A stretch of DNA of 64,000 bases, taken from Carex sylvatica (Eukaryota; Streptophyta; Magnoliopsida; Poales; Cyperaceae). Position 1 is the first letter of the stretch. Each line of letters opens with the position of its first letter. A program made the translations under genes and the position numbers. Of the stretch, positions 24,584 through 35,829 are shown one piece after another. The stretch lies in assembly GCA_964058845.1 (NCBI GenBank), contig CAXKVR010000204.1, forward strand, positions 62,001-126,000, given 5' to 3'. The notes beneath the pieces were generated by a model, which saw only the letters and a program-made list of their open reading frames with translations, was not told the DNA's origin and did not search any database.

Positions 24584-26145
24584 GGGAAAGGAAAATCCTG
24601 CTCACAATGAATCTCCCTTTAAAATTATAAACATATATAGCAAACACACCTAACAAACAAATTACTTAATAAATAATTAATATTTCAGAATATATAATTC
24701 AAGAGGGGTAAGTCCAAGATCAAACCAACGGATATAAATAAAAACAATATTTCGGACAGCACACCTACCGAACAAATAATTACATAATAAATTAATCTCT
24801 CTGATCCGATCCGATCCGATCCTCCCACCATCTTTCTAAATTAATTCATGGTGCAAGAAACATGCTACATAGAAAATGAAATCGGCTCGATCCATCACCT
24901 TTGTACCAACATTGATTCGCATTCCTAGCTACTATTTCCATTTTGTTTAATTGTATTATAGAAAAAGAGAGAGGATATATAATTAGAAGTCTGGCTAGTA
25001 TGACATCAATAATATTAACTTTAAAATTGATTGAATAGATTTTAAACAACTAATATAAACTGTTCAAACCGATTTACTTTATGAGTTGTGTGTTTACATG
25101 CAAATTTTTTTTTTATATTTTCGAGTTATTTTAGTTTCAAATCAAGCGATGAAATTATTAAAAAATGAATGTATTAAAATTAACTAAAAACTCACATATT
25201 TGACCACTTGACTTGATACTAAATAAATTCGAAAAATTATAATTTTTGAATGTAAACGCACAACTAATGAAGTAGATTAGTTTAAACAGTTTGAATTTAC
25301 CGTTTAAAGTTAAATCGGTTGGTTTTGAAGTTGGTATTATATAGACTTAAATGATACAAATGTTATAATAGCTGAATTCTATAATTAGAAATAAACATAT
25401 TTTTTTAATATTATTTCTCTCGTAAAATGTCTAAATTATATATAAAAGATAGTCTGCCTATTTGAATCATTGCATAACAATTTTCTGATCTATATAAACT
25501 CGATCGTACGTTAAGTCTCTCATCAATACTATATTAGCAAAACTTTTGATCATTGGATGCATGTGTCATTAATGCATTAATTGATTTGGATGCTGAGGCT
25601 GCAAACGAATCGACCTAAATCAAACTAAATCGAGTTTGAGTTTGAGTTCGTACTAATTTGAAACCGAGATGGTTTGATTTGAAGTAGGATTTCGAATTAA
25701 AAAGAAGAGTTTGAGTTTGATTCGGTGTAATTCGTACTAATTCAATATGGTATTAATAGTTTGAATTGAGGCAAATCGGATGAGGTTCATAAGAGTTGGA
25801 GGTTTTAGACTGAGCCAGATCAATTTTGAACCGAACTAGACCAATTAGCTAGCATATTCCTATATATATATATATATATATATTAAATTTTATAATTAAT
25901 ATCTATTTTGTTTCATTTTTTTTATAAAAAGGCAAAAATATGCCCATCTTCATTGAAGAAAACTTAATTTGCACCAAAAACATGGTGTTTATAATTAATA
26001 TTTATCAACGAATTAAGAAAGCTAAAAATAATAAGAATTTTATAATATGTCCATTTGCAGGGCCTAAGATAGTGACGGGTAATTTTTATTTTTAATTTTT
26101 GGTGATTAGACGGCCCGTAGGCCAGTGGCGGGTAGTTGGTATAAG

Positions 26146-26154
26146 AATATATAA
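26146..26154 (+). promoter_or_regulatory. TATA box of monooxygenase gene A
   Basis: AATATATAAC lies about 125 bases before the start codon in GTTGGTATAAGAATATATAA. It is kept at the same distance in genes C (46882-46890) and D (56400-56410). The pseudogene B upstream region differs here (CTATAAATTCC). Confidence 0.65.
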
Positions 26155-26277
26155 CACAGTTACACAGTCCATCTTGTTATTAAAACCTCCACCATAAAGC
26201 ATAAACCATAGCCACACCTCATAGAAGAGAACTAATTGAGAAAGCTGATCAATTCACCATCATTTCATTTAGTGCAA

Positions 26278-28226
26278 ATGGCTATAGAGGAAGTGCATGA
26301 TATTGTAATTGTTGGTGGAGGCATCAGTGGCCTTGCTCTTTCCCTTGGTCTTCACAGGTTAAATATTTTTCTGTGAAATATTATTTCTCATTTTACTGAA
26401 CTTATATTTTTCTTTTTCAAATGTTACAATAGTTCCTGAAGAGTTAATGTGAAAGAAGTTCATATTTCATGATAAAGGAGTTAAAAATTTATTCATATAG
26501 CTCTACACTTAATAATTTATATATATATCTATATACTGTTTAAATTCTTTGTGATCATCATCAACTTCGTCATTTATTAATTATTATCGTGTTACATATA
26601 TATTAAAAGAATCCTTTAATTTTGCAAACTGCGAAGTGATCATACTAAGCCATCATGCATCTATTGGAATTAACCCAAGTTGTTATTAACAAAAAGTACT
26701 ATACCCCGGGATGATATGAAATATATATACACAACTATGTCTGCATCTTTTTTCTTGAATTATTAATTTATTATATTGTATATATGGAAATAATGGAATC
26801 GTAATGCATGTATCTTCGTCTCATCTCTATATATATGTTAAGAGTGGTATATATATACGCAGGGGCGAAACTAAAAACTTTGAATAGGGGGGCTAATCTA
26901 TAAAATGTAATATGTAAAAAAAGGCAAAAAAAATTGTGGTTAGTGGGAATTAAATCCATGACCTTACACATACTAACTAGAGCTCAAACCAATAGACAAT
27001 TAACCATCACATATTTGTTATTTTATGAGGGAACCTAAATTATATAAGAGTTCAAAAAACTCAAAAGTTCAACTAAATTTTAACATCCATAATTACTAAT
27101 TTTAAAATTATAGGGTGATTTAGCACCCTCTACGACATATGTAAATCCGCCCCTGCATATACGGTAAATGCCTGAAGTCCCTTTAAATTCTGTGTTGGTA
27201 TAATTAAGGTGCATGCCACAAAAATGACTAATATTTTTCAGCACATAATAAACCACATATCGTTGTTATCTCCCTCTATTATTTATGTCTACATATGTCG
27301 TCATCAACCTCAAATTTAAAAATAAATACATGCATAATTTAATATTATAAATAAGTGTCATTTTAGCCAATTTAAAGCAATCAATCTCTCTTGGATCCAT
27401 TTCATTTATTTTATTTTGACTGGGAATTAGTGACCGATCGAGTTTTGTATCTGTTATATCTTGACCAGCTGCAGGTATGCAGTAATAAAGATCAAACTAT
27501 CTCTCTCTCCTCTCTCTCCCATTATTTATTTGCAGGATGATTTTTTTTTTAAAAAAACTGAATGTCAAATCATCTAATTATTTAACATCCTTGTTATTTT
27601 AATAAACGTTTTTTTTCATTTGAATTTTGAACCTATAACCTCCCATATGAATATTATATGCCTTTGCCAGAGTGTTGTAATATGCACTTAATCTTATAAT
27701 AAATTAATGACCCCATGTAAATATCTTAATTTTCCTTTAGTGGACCATTTCCTTACTTTCTTCCCAAGAGGGTAAAAAATTGCATTAATTTTCTTAATCT
27801 TATAATAAATAAATTATACCCATTTAATTTTCTTAATTTTTGTTCGTCGACCATTTTACGTACTTTTTATTTTGATAGTAATTACTTTCTATTCCAAAAT
27901 TTGCATTTACATATTGCATACACTTTTTTTTTTTTTGAGATAGAAATTAAGATGGTGATCTAGTCTACCAACTTTTATTTAATGTTTTAAAGGACTTTCC
28001 ATCTGAATTTTTGTTCTGGTATTTGCATGCACTTAATCTTATAATAAATGATTACACAAATGTTATTTTTACGTAAATTTGCCTTTGTGGACCATTTCCT
28101 ATTTTTATTTTCAAAATAATTACTTTCTTTTCCCTAGATGGTTAAAATTTGCAATTATGTATTGCACTTGAATGCTTTCATTTTTGAGCTAAACAAAAGG
28201 TTCAAACCCTTATCTAATATTGCACT

Positions 28227-28264
<38 letters not shown>

Positions 28265-30292
28265 AATTGCTAGATTCTAATTAATTTGGTGAAACTAACA
28301 GGAAGGGAATAAAGAGCTTGGTTTTGGAGAGATCAAAAGTACTAAGATCAGAAGGGGCTGCCATTGGTGTGCATGGCAATGGATGGCATGCACTCGACCA
28401 ACTCAAGATCGATACCGACCTTCGCAAGTGTGCCATCCCTCTTACCGGGTACACACTTCATCTCTCTCTCTCTCTAAAAAATTAAAAATGCATTTAAAAA
28501 TTAGGAAAAAAAATAATGAATAGATGAACAGAATACTACAAAAAGATGCACTAGACTATTGGCAAATCAGTCTTAAATGTGGAAGTACTTACAAAAGGAA
28601 AAAGTGAAATGAGGAAGTAGACGAAAAAAAAGTTGAATTAATTTGGTGGTATAAAAGCCAGCTCACATAAAGACATTTTATCAAGTACAAACTTAATAAT
28701 GACATATATGCAAACATAAGGGTGGCATCACTAATTAAGGGCTAAATAACACATTTTACATTGACAATATTTAATTATTGTAATTTCTGTAACAAATATA
28801 CTGTGCCACATTTAATTATATATGGTTGCTATGTGCTATCTGCAACGTCAACAAGACTCAATCATTAATATAAATTTATTGACCTCACATTCTATGAGAC
28901 TAACTCATTCTTCCTTAATTATTCCATAATCAAATGCAGGATGCACTATGAATATCTTAAGAAGGATGACAAGAACGTAAAAACATACAGGTAATTAATT
29001 AAGTACTGCTTATATATATATATTGCTCTAAATCTATAACTGGACATAATGTATGTATGCAAGCAGTCCTTGTGTTAATTTATGACTAATTAAATATACA
29101 TTTCTTGCGTATTCATAGGAGAGAACTGCGGTGCTTAAGGAGGAAAGACCTCATTGAAACATTGGCAAGGTATCTGCCGGCTGAACAAATACGCTTCGGT
29201 TGTATGGTTACGTCGTTGGATTTCGATCACAGAGCAAACTTGCACGTTCTCACTACACGGGACGGTGTCGTCATCAAAGCTAAGGTACAAATCATACAAC
29301 CAAATTAAGCTTTAAAAATCAAAATTCCAGAATTATATATAACTACAAATAAAAAAAAATTTACAGTACTGTGCATGTGTCTCATTATTAATGATTTAAT
29401 TCTAGATCCTTGTTGGCTGCGAAGGATTGCACTCAATGGTAGCCAAGACGCTTCAGCTCTCGCCTCCCAAATATTCCCCGATATGGATAACACGTGGTTT
29501 CGCAACGTACCCGGATGGCCATAATTTTGGGAATCATTTTCTTCGTTATGCTACGGAGAAAGTAATTTACGGCAGGCTCCCAATTGACAACAAAAATGTT
29601 CACTTCTTCGTGACCCTTTTCGATGCCCCGGCAGGTGACCAAATTACACAAACTAATATCATAATTCCGAACTTCAAAGAAAAGAAGACAACCAATGAAG
29701 AAATAAAAAAAAAAAAAAATGTAAATACTGTTTCAACTTCTTATGGATTTGATAATTTATATATACAGGAGACATAAGCGACCCTGAGGTTGCCAGAGAA
29801 TTTACCATGGAACAACTGAAGGGAGCGCCGAGCGAGATGATGGAGTCAGTGAGGATCTGTGACATGGAAACCTTGAGCTTGAAGCAGGCCGCCTACCGGT
29901 CCCCATGGGCCATGTATCACAAAAATTTCAGGAAGGGAACAATGACAGTTGCCGGTGATGCCATGCACATCATGGGTCCATTCATCGGCCAAGGCGGCTC
30001 AGCTGCACTTGAGGATGCTGTTGTGCTTACTAGGTGCTTGTCAAACGTAATAAATGCACCAACCAATGCTTCTTCTGATGAAAAATGGACTGAGAAGGTC
30101 GGAGAGGCGCTCGATTTGTATGTCAAGGAGAGGAGGCCAAGGCTATTGAGGCTTACCGTGCAATCTTATCTTGTTGGAACTCTTCTCAGCACCAAGTCGT
30201 GGCTTGTGAAGTTGGTAGTTATTTTTCTCTTGAGTGTATTTTTTGGAGGGAACAACCTCAACCATGCGCTGTATGACTGTGGAACTATCTAA
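26278..30292 (+). CDS. FAD-dependent monooxygenase, MO1/MO2-like (gene A)
   Basis: Class A flavoprotein monooxygenase of the plant MO1/salicylate-hydroxylase-like group; substrate unknown. Exons 26278-26357, 28302-28448, 28940-28990, 29119-29284, 29406-29634 and 29769-30292 join in phase to 398 aa. The FAD-binding GGGISG is at residues 13-18 in a Rossmann beta-alpha-beta with an acidic Glu36 (VLERS) near the end of strand 2. A GCEG motif at 152-155 stands where the family usually has GCDG. AGDAMH (286-291) and GQGG (298-301) form the second FAD motif. The C-terminus has a hydrophobic stretch (about 362-383) and ends CGTI. I see no signal or transit peptide. Intron 1 (1.9 kb) holds a hAT element and a (TA)n run. 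The promoter is a copy of that of gene C, whereas exon 1 and intron 1 resemble pseudogene B. Confidence 0.93.
26860..27155. mobile_element. hAT MITE in intron 1 of gene A
   Basis: The termini CAGGGGCGAAAC and GATTTACATATG... / ATCCGCCCCTG are inverted (CAGGGGCGGAT type). The flanks TATATACG (26852-26859) and CATATACG (27156-27163) form an 8-bp duplication with one difference. The intron also has AT-rich filler to 28301 and a (TA)n run at 28230-28260. Confidence 0.8.
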
Positions 30293-30383
30293 GCAGACTG
30301 CTAGTTTGATTTGGATTCTTCCGAGGACGTATAGCTGCGTGGTGATCCGTATAAATTAATATGATATGAATAAAACCCTTGTC

Positions 30384-30492
30384 TAGGAGAGTCCGGAGTA
30401 TATTGCATTTATTCTAAATTTTTTGTAACTAAACATTTTCTTTTATCAATATACCTGCTATAGGCACCTTGCCTATAACCATAAAAAAAAGA
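30384..30492 (+). mobile_element. Short LINE-tail retroposon in the 3' flank of gene A
   Basis: A 109-bp insert ends in CCATAAAAAAAA and is flanked by a perfect 16-bp repeat GAATAAAACCCTTGTC (30368-30383 and 30493-30508). The long target duplication and A-tail indicate target-primed reverse transcription. Gene D keeps the uninterrupted site (GAATAAAACCCTTGTCAGG near 63350). The repeat includes an AATAAA, so the insertion doubled a possible poly-A signal. Confidence 0.9.
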
Positions 30493-30508
30493 GAATAAAA
30501 CCCTTGTC

Positions 30509-31352
30509 GGCCATTTATGGGCTAGCTTGTCAGGAAGTTTAAACTTTTGTTAAGTGTACATGTCTTGGTGTCAAATTAATTATATCAGAGAGATTGCATT
30601 ATTCAATTAAGAAAACATTTCTGTACGTGTACTAAAGATTTTCAGCTTGTTCGATTAAAACAAATAAGAAATATTAAATTTTAAAAAGTCAAAACTCAAT
30701 ACATATACTAATAAGTTACTAATTTTAGAATAATAAATATGAAATAACATTACATGTACACGTTGTCCAATTTCATACAAAATATATACATGTTTTAAAA
30801 TATCCAAACCAAAATGAAAGAAAGAAAGAAAGCGATGTTTGAACCAAACAAAATATGAACCATATTTGAACAATTATAAGTCAGATTTTTTATTTAGTCG
30901 GTTTTAAAAAATTTAAATCAAACCGAACAAATTGGACCGTTCAGACAATTTCTGTCTGGGGTCACCACGCTGTAAAATTTGGGCTACCCTTCAAAATAAT
31001 CTCTCCCTTTTTTGGTATTCTAAGGTCAGAGAGCAAGTAGCCCACTAAGTGATTTTATAAATGAGAAAAATATTTACAGAGGATTAAATATTTATGCCAG
31101 ATAACAGTACGTCTCCTGCACCGTATTAATTTACTAAACCATTTTTTTTTTAGAGTGGCAAAGTCATCGATTTTCAATATATTAAAAACCAAAAGAGTCA
31201 CACAATGTTTAACTAGTACCACCAATCTAATACCAGTACCGAGTGCCTATCAGATCCTTTAAATATCAGAAGTCAAAATTAGCTTTAATTGAGAAGTTAC
31301 ATCACGTTACATAAGAAAGAAAGTAACTAACGATAATAGTGATCATTCTAAA
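30509..31352. other. 3' flank of gene A
   Basis: No coding sequence is recognised. There is a moderately inverted stretch (30640-30960) with TTTAAAAAGTC/GGTTTTAAAAAATTT ends that may be another degenerate MITE. Confidence 0.4.
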
Positions 31353-31535
31353 TTGAAAAAAGGGCCTCCGACAAAAATATTGTGGTATCTTCCTGTGATA
31401 TCAAGATTTAAATGTTTGTTCGCAAATGCTGAATATGCGAAATTATTATGTTGGCATGCCGAAGACCGGAAAAAAATAAAAAAATTACGGTACTCCGCTG
31501 ATTCTCCTCAGTGGAAAATTACGGCACCCTGGTGA
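31353..31535 (+). pseudogene. CACTA (En/Spm) TNP2-type transposase fragment
   Basis: The translated stretch PPTKILWYLPVISRFKCLFA, followed by an NAEYAKLLCWHAEDRKK-like segment and a SADSPQWK motif, corresponds to a well conserved block of plant TNP2 transposases (lysine, tryptophan-tyrosine-x-proline, 'WHA', and the final SPQW). Only about 60 codons remain, with no flanking transposase exons or CACTA ends nearby, so this is a relic. Confidence 0.75.
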
Positions 31536-31699
31536 TAGCATGAATATCCTATACATTACTATTGTTAAAGACAATTCTATTTCTTATGGTTAATAATTAC
31601 AACTACAATTTACTAACTATTAAATAAAATTGCCAACATCAGACAATATTGGCGTAAAAAATCACCTCTAATAAATTGTGTGATGACATGTATAATGTA

Positions 31700-32060
31700 A
31701 ATTCCAGGTTTATTTCCTGGATGAGGATTTGGCCATCCTAGCTAGCTTGTTCTCATGTGTAAAGACTCGTCTATTTTTGTCTCGCCACAAGGTCCATGAG
31801 TCTGCCGCCAACAATGCATGCCAGAGCCTTTTCATAGTCTCCGGCAGCGTATTTCTATGAACAGACAAAACCGTTGTTATCGATGCAAATTTTGTCACAG
31901 GAAAGGGTATATCGTTATGTGCCCATAAAGCCTGTCCAAACCCAGCCAACGTAAGAACAAGTCCATAGGATATGGTCCCGTGTCCTTCCAGTAGAACTTG
32001 GCCAGATAAGACACCCCTGGGTTAAGCTGAATTCCCCTCCTTGCCATGACACTTCTTGGG
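31700..32060 (-). pseudogene. LINE reverse-transcriptase C-terminal (zf-RVT) fragment
   Basis: The minus strand at 31949-31710 gives an 'AADSWTLWRDKNRRVFTHEN' segment, the tail of plant L1-type ORF2 proteins. Immediately upstream, in another frame, is a D-H-I-L-W-T-C-like zinc-knuckle stretch, so at least one frameshift is present. Nothing of the RT catalytic core is left. Confidence 0.7.
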
Positions 32061-32639
32061 TCAGAAACTCAGAATTCGGTCTTGCAGTTATTAATTCTTG
32101 ACTTTTCTGTTGTTAAAAATCACCCAGAATACGATTTCTATTGATGTTGCAATATGGTAACAATTTCCTTGGCGCTTGTTGACACGCAAGTGTATATAAA
32201 CCTTTTCAAGGACACATAATAAAAACAGAGAAAAAGGAGATAAGAGAAAGATGAATAGTTCAATACCATCCTTGAATTGGTATTAATTAGTCCATGTGTA
32301 TAATAGTCAGCATGAAAATGAGGTCCATTATGGGCATCAATGTTTAAATTTGATATTAATTTATGGTGGTTTATTATTTTGGGATAATCATAAGTTGAAT
32401 AATATTGAGATAAAAATCAAAATGAATGGCGTTGCATTTCATAAAATATTTTCCAATTTAAATAGTAGAATGCCTCCCTTGCCCAAAAAGTAAACAATTT
32501 AGGCCTATCATCTATAGTTTACACATTTTATGATGCCAACAAGCTCCGTTTGTCTCAATTAAGGCCTTGACAATCAAACTCAAGCGAGTTGATTTTTATT
32601 CTAATTTGATTTTGTTCATTAATGTAGTCAGTCAAGTAT

Positions 32640-32970
32640 CTTTTCGTTCACTTTCTTTTTAACAATTTTAAGCATAAGCGTTCACGGTGCAACTCTAATT
32701 AAGTAATTAATTTTATTAAATTTAAAAAATTAACAGTCGTTTGAATTAATCCAAAGCAATTGCTGATCCACAAATTACTGAACAAATTTTACGGGATAGA
32801 AGTTAACAAAGAATTGAAGTCTGGCCCAAAGTTTGAAATTCTATATTGATCATGTCTGATTTGGCCCATGTAATAACCTTCCAATAAGTCCTGATTAATA
32901 TAGTTTTTTTTTTCTTAACAGAATAAATACACATAAATTATGGGAAGACAAAAACAAATGTTATTACATA
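32640..32970. repeat. Downstream block of the monooxygenase unit (mate 63660-64000)
   Basis: Phrases GCGTTCACGGTGCAACTCTA, AACAGTCGTTTGAATTA, a TCTGGCCCAAA/TCCGGCCCAAA pair and CTTAACAGAATAAAT occur in the same order at 32680-32960 and 63690-63960. The duplicated unit therefore includes roughly 2.5 kb (A) or 0.7 kb (D) beyond the stop codon. Confidence 0.85.
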
Positions 32971-33710
32971 ACTATATAGGTGGGACTCTGCTTTGTTTCG
33001 GCAGTGACAATCGAGATATGTTGTATAAATTGTTGATATAATTAATATGATAGAATGAAAAGGATGATACAGAGGCAAAAAAAAAAAAATAATGTAGAGA
33101 AAGTTGGAATATAATGATGATACATTGGCATAACAAAAGCTGTATCATAAGTGGAAACTATTAGTTTACATTTAAAGTATTAGTATGAAATTGTTAGCCT
33201 AGCTACATGAAATAAGCTAACATTATATATATGAGAATTAGAATTTTTTGCATAATTGAAAAGTTGTCAGCTAGCATTTAAACATTACATTTTTTTTCTT
33301 CTTAAATTAACATTAAATGAAGGTTTTTAATAAGAAATAGTGTATTAAAATGAAAGTTTTTTTTTTTTAAATTGTATTAAAATGCACACAAAATCCTTTA
33401 ACATGTGCATGAGTCATGTGTATACATATAAAATTTTGAATTAATTTAGTACATAATCAAGCGGTAAAAAAAGATAAAACATGAATGCATTAAAATAATT
33501 TATAAAACTACATTTTGTTGACCGCTTGACTTTGTATTAAATGAATTCAAAAATTACAATTTGTTGCATGTATGCGCATTACTCGTGAAGTTGTTGGATT
33601 TCAACGTTTGAATCGTCATATAAAGTTAATCCTATAGAATTCTAGAGTCGTGCTTACCAATTTTTTTTTGGTGAACATAATACACGCTAGCTTTATTCTA
33701 TGTATATGTG

Positions 33711-33715
<5 letters not shown>
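32971..33715. other. AT-rich spacer with a degraded MITE
   Basis: 33480-33660 (GACCGCTTGACTTTGTATTAAATGAATTC) resembles the interior of the Mutator-like MITE at 34334 and of the one at 25200. No gene is seen. Confidence 0.45.
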
Positions 33716-33742
<27 letters not shown>

Positions 33743-33747
33743 GATAG

Positions 33748-34163
33748 AGAGATGGGCTATGGTACATTGCAATGCATAGCTATTTTGGTGCATTAGACCA
33801 TAAATCATCGGATTCAAAGTTCAAATGACCGATCCAAACAGTTCATCTTGTTCTCCATGTTAATATGTGCTTGGAGACCAAATTTTATATTTTTTGGAAT
33901 TTTTTAACTATTTATTAAGTCACATTGAAAATTGCTGATCCAACGGTAACAGTAAAATCAAAAAGCACCATTGGATCAGCGATTTTCAAAGTGGCTTAAT
34001 AAATAGTAAAAAATTCCAAAAAATATAAAATTTGATCTTCAAGCACATATTAATATGAAGAACAAGATGAACGATTTGGATCGGTCATTTGGACTTTGAA
34101 TCGGTGATTTATGATATAATGCACAAAAATGCCTATGCATTACAATGTACCATAGCCCATCTC
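33748..34163. mobile_element. Foldback MITE with GATGGGCTATGGTACATTGC ends
   Basis: The left arm GATGGGCTATGGTACATTGC is mirrored by GCATTACAATGTACCATAGC / CCATC at 34135-34162. The inner arms (CATCTTGTTCTCCATGTTAA with its complement) continue to a centre near 33955. A (TA)n run (33716-33742) abuts the left end, and CT/TA/GATA microsatellites (34171-34320) follow the right end. Confidence 0.9.
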
Positions 34164-34168
34164 GCCCA

Positions 34169-34170
<2 letters not shown>

Positions 34171-34212
<42 letters not shown>

Positions 34213-34330
34213 GAGATAGATAGATAGATATATATACATACATATGTATGTGTATGTGTATGTGTATGTACACACACATACACACACACACACACAAATA
34301 CAAATACACATATATACATACATATTTATA
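34171..34330. repeat. Compound microsatellite (CT)n(TA)n(GATA)n(TG)n(CA)n
   Basis: Successive dinucleotide and tetranucleotide runs fill the space between two MITEs. It gives spurious low-complexity reading frames on both strands. Confidence 0.93.
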
Positions 34331-34333
34331 CAC

Positions 34334-34746
34334 GAGTAGAACTAGAGTGTTCTTAAGCTCACCAAAGTGTTTGGTGAGGTTAACTTCAAAACTCATCAAA
34401 TCGGTTTCAAATGATGAATCCGAACCGTTGGCATCCGCCTACTTTACGAGCAATGCATCTACATGTAAAAATTGTAAACATTAGAATTAATTTAGTATAA
34501 AGCCAATCGGTCAAAATTAGAAGGTTAATAAATTAATTTTAGTGCATTCATTTTTTGAATATTTTTTGACCGCTTGACTTTATACTAAATTAATTCGAAT
34601 GTTTAAAATTTTTATATGTAGACGCATCACTCATAAGATAAATGCATTTTAATGGTTCGGATTCGTTATTTGAAACCAATTTTATAGGTTTTAAAGTTAA
34701 GCTCACCAAACACTATGGTGAGCTTAAGAACATCCTAGTTCTACTC
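34334..34746. mobile_element. Mutator-like foldback MITE with perfect 9-bp TSD
   Basis: The termini GAGTAGAACTAG and CTAGTTCTACTC are perfect inverted repeats. Arms extend inward (TGTTCTTAAGCTCACCAAAG / AGCTTAAGAACATCC) to a centre near 34545. It is flanked by TTTATACAC at 34325-34333 and 34747-34755, an exact 9-bp duplication. Confidence 0.93.
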
Positions 34747-34959
34747 TTTATACACATACATAATTTGAGCTTCAATATGATATTCGTACTAAAATGTACT
34801 TGAAGACCAAAATTTATATAAAATTTGGTCTCTCACTACAATTTAATATGAAAATCATGTTAAACAGTTTAAATTAGCTATTTGAATTAGAAAAATAAAT
34901 ATAAAGATGTGAAACATAGTTAAAGATAAAAACAATGATACATTTTAATCTTGTCTAGA

Positions 34960-35228
34960 ACAGACACACTGAAAAGAAATGAGTTTTTCTCAAGGCGGTC
35001 TAATATTTTAGAAGATGTCTAGGATCATTTTTTTTTTTTTTTTTGAGGAAAAGTATTGTACGTATTTCATTTTGATTCCAACAAAATTTGTAGTGACTAA
35101 TTAAGATAGTGACGGGTAGCTATAAATTCCTCCCTATAAAGCATTATATAAACCATAGAAACACCTCATAAAAGAGAGAACTTGATCCGAAAGGTGATCA
35201 ATTCACCTCATCATTTCATTTAGTGCAG
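34960..35228 (+). promoter_or_regulatory. Upstream region of pseudogene B
   Basis: It retains ATTTTGATTCCAACAAAATT, AAGATAGTGACGGGTAGC, AAACACCTCATAAAAGAGAG and TCATTTCATTTAGTGCAGATG in the order seen before genes A, C and D. The TATA region reads CTATAAATTCCTCCCTATAA instead of GAATATATAAC. An oligo-T insertion lies at about 35027-35044. Confidence 0.65.
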
Positions 35229-35470
35229 ATGGCTATGGAGGAAGTGCATGTGATATTGTAATTAATTGTTGGTGGGGGCATCAGTGGCCTTGCTCTTTCC
35301 CTTGGTCTTCACAGGTTAAGATTTTTGTTGTGAAATATATATATGATCTCATTTACTGAACTTATATTTTTCATTTGCAAAAGTTACCAGAATATAAGTC
35401 CCTGAATTAAAAGTTAATGTGAAAAAGTTCATATTTCATGACAAAAGAATTAGGATTTATTCATATAGCT
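35229..35470 (+). pseudogene. Monooxygenase pseudogene B (exon 1 and start of intron 1 only)
   Basis: The exon matches gene A (ATGGCTATGGAGGAAGTGCA), but an extra TG after GTGCA shifts the frame into a TAA within eleven codons, and an extra AATT sits a few bases later. The donor CACAG|GTTAAG is intact, and about 150 bases of gene-A-like intron 1 follow, up to TCATATAGCT near 35470. Exons 2-6 are absent from the following 10 kb. It is therefore both truncated and frameshifted. Confidence 0.92.
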
Positions 35471-35544
35471 TGTATCGGTATCTAATATGTACCCGATACA
35501 AATACGAAGCTCATATGAGAGCATTGCGGTAACATAGGTGGCAT

Positions 35545-35821
35545 CAGGGGTGGATCTAAAGCCATTCAAAAGGTGACTAAGCCACGTACCCCTATGATTT
35601 TAAATTTTTAGTTTTATGTACAAGGATTTATTTAAATTTTATTTTTTAAGAACATTTTATATAGAGCTAGCTCCTCTCATAAATATCACATATCTACTTA
35701 TAGTCTAGTGGTTAAATCTTATTTTGTGTTGGTGTAGAACTTGGGTTCAATTTTCACCAATCACAATTTGTGTATTTTAAGTTTTAGCCCAATCTATCAA
35801 AATTTTCCAGTTCCAACCCTG
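35545..35821. mobile_element. hAT MITE with CAGGGGTGGATC end
   Basis: The left end CAGGGGTGGATC and right end TTCCAACCCTG are inverted. The flanks GGTGGCAT (35537-35544) and GATGGCAT (35822-35829) form an 8-bp duplication with one difference. Same family as the element in intron 1 of gene A. Confidence 0.75.
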
Positions 35822-35829
35822 GATGGCAT

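Larger units (their letters stand above)
24421..26277. repeat. Segmental duplication of the gene C upstream region (mate 45137-47013)
   Basis: The block is nearly identical to 45137-47013 over about 1.85 kb, including long stretches without a difference (for example around 24846-25049 and 45566-45769). Differences are mainly indels: the length of a TA run (25861-25882), a 10-base insertion near 25735, and about 30 bases (TATCATTTTGATTT...) missing near 26060. It also holds an old MITE-like stretch (25080-25320) and a hAT-like terminus near 25590 (GAGGCTGCAAACGAATCG), shared by both mates. Confidence 0.93.

Noticed and set aside
24846..25049. Identical 67-codon minus-strand frames here and at 45566-45769
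   Set aside because: The identity is explained by the segmental duplication of the promoter region. The frame has no motif and is not open in unit D.
29427..29777. Single-exon ORFs running from exon 5 into intron 5 of the monooxygenases
   Set aside because: Splice sites and the 398-aa family alignment show that these run into intron sequence.
34133..34484. Tyr/Ile/Val- and His/Thr-rich frames
   Set aside because: They are translations of dinucleotide microsatellites between two MITEs.
35229..35320. Gene B as a functional monooxygenase
   Set aside because: A frameshift gives an early stop, and exons 2-6 are missing.
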